Translations under genes and position numbers: made by a program | NCBI GenBank assembly: GCA_036278255.1 | Contig: DASULK010000245.1 | Location: 1-6,980, forward strand | Length of the DNA stretch: 6,980 nucleotides | Origin: DASULK01 sp036278255 | GTDB taxonomy: Bacteria; Actinomycetota; Actinomycetes; Mycobacteriales; Micromonosporaceae | Direction of reading: 5' to 3' | Shown: positions 5,436-6,980 of the stretch, piece by piece | How positions within the stretch are numbered: position 1 is the first letter of the stretch | Layout: every line of letters begins with the position of its first letter | Notes under the pieces: model-generated | The model's database searches: none | The model's input: only the letters and a program-made list of their open reading frames with translations | Told to the model about the DNA's origin: nothing

Positions 5436-6515
5436 TCAGCCGGCTGGGGTGTGCGCGGCCGGCACCCGCTCGGACGGTGGCGGGGGCGGCGGGGGAGTGC
5501 CGTCGCCGAACGGCCGGCCGCCCAGCGCCTCGCGGCCGTGCGGGGTCAGCCAGTTCGACAGGTCGGGCCCGACCGGCACGATTCCGGTCGGGTTGATGTC
5601 CCGGTGCACCTCGTAGTAGTGCCGTTTGATGTGGTCGAAGTCGACCGTGTCGCCGAAGCCTGGGGTTTGGAAGAGATCCCGGGCGTACGCCCAGAGCACC
5701 GACATCTCGGTAAGCTTGTTCCGGTTGCACTTGAAGTGACCGTGGTAGACCGGATCGAAGCGGACCAGGGTCGTGAAGAGCCGGATGTCGGCCTCGGTGA
5801 TGGTGTCGCCGACCAGGTATCGCCGGTCGTTCAGCCGGTCGTTCAGCCAGTCCAGCCGCTCGAACAGCCGGGTATACGCCTCCGCGTACGCCTCCTGGCT
5901 GCCGGCGAACCCGCACTGGTAGACGCCGTTGTTGACGTCCCGGAAGATCACATCGCTGACCTCGTCGATCTCGTCCCGCAGGTGCTCGGGGTAGAGCTGC
6001 GGTGCGCCGTCACGGTGGTACGCAGTCCACTGTGTGGACAGGTCGAGCTCCATCTGGGCGTAGTCGTTGGTCACCACCTGCCCGCTCGGCACGTCCACGA
6101 TCGCCGGCACCGTGATGCCCCGGTCATAGCCGGGGAACCGCGCAAAATACGCATCGGCCAGCCGCTCGATGCCGAGCACCGGGTCGCGCCCGCCCGGGTC
6201 GAGGTCGAAGGTCCAGCTCCGGGCGTCGTGCGTCGGGCCGGCCACCGCCATCGAGATGGCGTCCTCTAGCCCGAGCAGCCGACGGACGATGATCAGCCGG
6301 TTGGCCCAGGGGCAGGCGGAACTGACCGCCAGCCGATACCGGCCGGCCTCCACCGGCCAGCCGTCGCGCCCGTCGGCAGTGATCCGCGTGGCGATGTAGC
6401 GCTGGTCGCGGGTGAACTCTCCGCCGGGTTCCACGTACTTGCCGCCGGTCGCGGGTGCCTCTCCTCCGCCGGAGCCGTCCCCGCCACTCGTCTCGCCGCT
6501 CGTCTCACTGCCCAC
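5436..6515 (-). CDS. Glutathionyl-hydroquinone reductase-like protein (xi-class glutathione S-transferase family)
   Basis: Members of this cytoplasmic family reductively remove glutathione from glutathionyl-hydroquinones with an active-site cysteine. The 359-residue product has the thioredoxin-like N-terminal domain with SSACPWANR (65-73, catalytic C68), the cis-proline segment TVPAIVD (135-141), and a helical C-terminal domain with LVGDTITEADIRLFTTLVRFDPVY (234-257), all typical of the xi class (YqjG/ECM4-like). The GTG at 6515 is preceded by GGAGGGG at 6520-6526, a strong site that fixes the start. The first 25 residues are Gly/Ser/Thr/Glu-rich and low in complexity, and the C-terminus ends in seven consecutive prolines plus a short tail. 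It lies antisense between nuoH and nuoI. Actinomycetes mostly use mycothiol, so the thiol substrate may not be glutathione. This is inference. Confidence 0.9.
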   Translation of the reverse strand: MGSETSGETSGGDGSGGGEAPATGGKYVEPGGEFTRDQRYIATRITADGRDGWPVEAGRYRLAVSSACPWANRLIIVRRLLGLEDAISMAVAGPTHDARSWTFDLDPGGRDPVLGIERLADAYFARFPGYDRGITVPAIVDVPSGQVVTNDYAQMELDLSTQWTAYHRDGAPQLYPEHLRDEIDEVSDVIFRDVNNGVYQCGFAGSQEAYAEAYTRLFERLDWLNDRLNDRRYLVGDTITEADIRLFTTLVRFDPVYHGHFKCNRNKLTEMSVLWAYARDLFQTPGFGDTVDFDHIKRHYYEVHRDINPTGIVPVGPDLSNWLTPHGREALGGRPFGDGTPPPPPPPSERVPAAHTPAG

Positions 6516-6713
6516 GTTGCCCCTCCGTCCATCAGTCTCCCCATCATCGCGGATCTCCGGCCTACCGTGCGGCGCACCATGCCCCAGCGCTGCGAGATCG
6601 TGGACCTGTTCGTCCCGGCTACGAATGACGCGGGGCCAGCCGGCTGACCGTACTCCGGTGAGGGGCTGGGGTGGTGCTCGCGCCGCGGCGGGCGACCGGG
6701 CAGGATGGGCGGT
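6516..6713. promoter_or_regulatory. Divergent intergenic region between the xi-class GST and nuoI
   Basis: This 198-bp gap separates the two divergent genes and should hold a promoter for nuoI, because nuoH lies 1.3 kb away behind a gene on the other strand. It contains the GST gene's GGAGGGG site (6520-6526, minus strand) and AGGA at 6702-6705, eight bases before the nuoI ATG. I found no convincing -35/-10 pair and no strong dyad. Confidence 0.4.
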
Positions 6714-6980
6714 ATGAGTGTGCCGGGCAAGGGGCTGGCCAAGGGGCTGGCGGTCACGTTCAAGACCATGACGCGCCGGTCGCACACCCAGCAGTACCCC
6801 GATGTCGCACCGGATCTGCCACCCCGCTCCCGCGGCGTGATCGCGCTGCTGGAGGAGAACTGCACGGTCTGCATGCTCTGCGCCCGCGAGTGCCCCGTCT
6901 GGTGCATCTACATCGATTCCCATAAGGAAGAGATGGTGATGCCGGGGGCTTCCCGCCCACGTCAGCGCAACGTGCTCGAC
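6714..6980 (+). CDS. nuoI: NADH-quinone oxidoreductase subunit I, N-terminal part (accessory complex I)
   Basis: NuoI is the ferredoxin-like subunit with clusters N6a and N6b that passes electrons toward NuoB. The frame is open from the ATG at 6714 to the window edge (89 codons, no stop). The first 4Fe-4S motif is complete: C50, C53, C56 and C60-P61 within ENCTVCMLCARECPVWC. C64 is an extra cysteine just after the motif. The remainder, IYIDSHKEEMVMPGAS and RPRQRNVLD, leads toward the second cluster, which lies beyond the window. AGGA eight bases upstream supports the start. It should be followed by further membrane subunits if the module is complete, but that cannot be seen. It is separated from nuoH by the antisense GST gene and must use its own promoter or read-through. 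Confidence 0.93.
   Translation, partial: MSVPGKGLAKGLAVTFKTMTRRSHTQQYPDVAPDLPPRSRGVIALLEENCTVCMLCARECPVWCIYIDSHKEEMVMPGASRPRQRNVLD

Noticed and set aside
5451..6269. 272-codon open frame on the plus strand opposite the xi-class GST
   Set aside because: It is an antisense shadow with no motif and no ribosome site. The minus-strand protein is conserved throughout.

Overview
This is a high-GC window with many GTG starts, strong Shine-Dalgarno sequences and dense reading-frame shadows. Together with the protein types it points to an actinomycete. The GATC-centred intergenic palindromes and the accessory complex I genes make a Micromonosporaceae-like host (Micromonospora, Salinispora or relatives) my best guess, but this is an inference from style, not from a database match.

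Layout from left to right. (1) 1-1321, minus strand: proline biosynthesis, with proB (glutamate 5-kinase) complete and proA entering only as its first 21 codons at the left edge. The roughly 150 bp between them carries three near-identical 16-bp partly palindromic motifs spaced exactly 31 bp apart. (2) 1383-1709, plus strand: a small alkyltransferase-like (ATL) DNA-repair protein, divergent from proB. (3) 1705-1906: a cluster of short inverted repeats built on GATCA(A/G)GG, between the ATL gene and nuoB. (4) 1967-6980: a split accessory complex I (NADH-quinone oxidoreductase type) cluster on the plus strand, in the order nuoB, nuoC, nuoH, nuoI (cut by the right edge). It is interrupted twice by unrelated oxidoreductase genes on the opposite strand: a zinc-type glucose 1-dehydrogenase-like enzyme between nuoB and nuoC, and a glutathionyl-hydroquinone reductase-like xi-class GST between nuoH and nuoI.

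How the genes work together. ProB and ProA catalyse the first two steps of proline synthesis from glutamate. NuoB, C, H and I would form part of the quinone-binding and membrane-anchor region of a complex I-like enzyme. nuoD, normally between nuoC and nuoH, is absent: nuoC runs straight into nuoH through a TGATG overlap. nuoA, E, F and G are also not in the window. The module therefore either borrows subunits from another nuo locus or is a divergent complex. The two antisense genes handle NAD(P)-linked sugar/alcohol oxidation and quinone-adduct reduction, so a redox or quinone theme can be suggested but is not shown by the sequence.

No rRNA, tRNA, CRISPR array, insertion sequence or phage gene was seen. 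No stretch longer than 300 bases lacks a gene.
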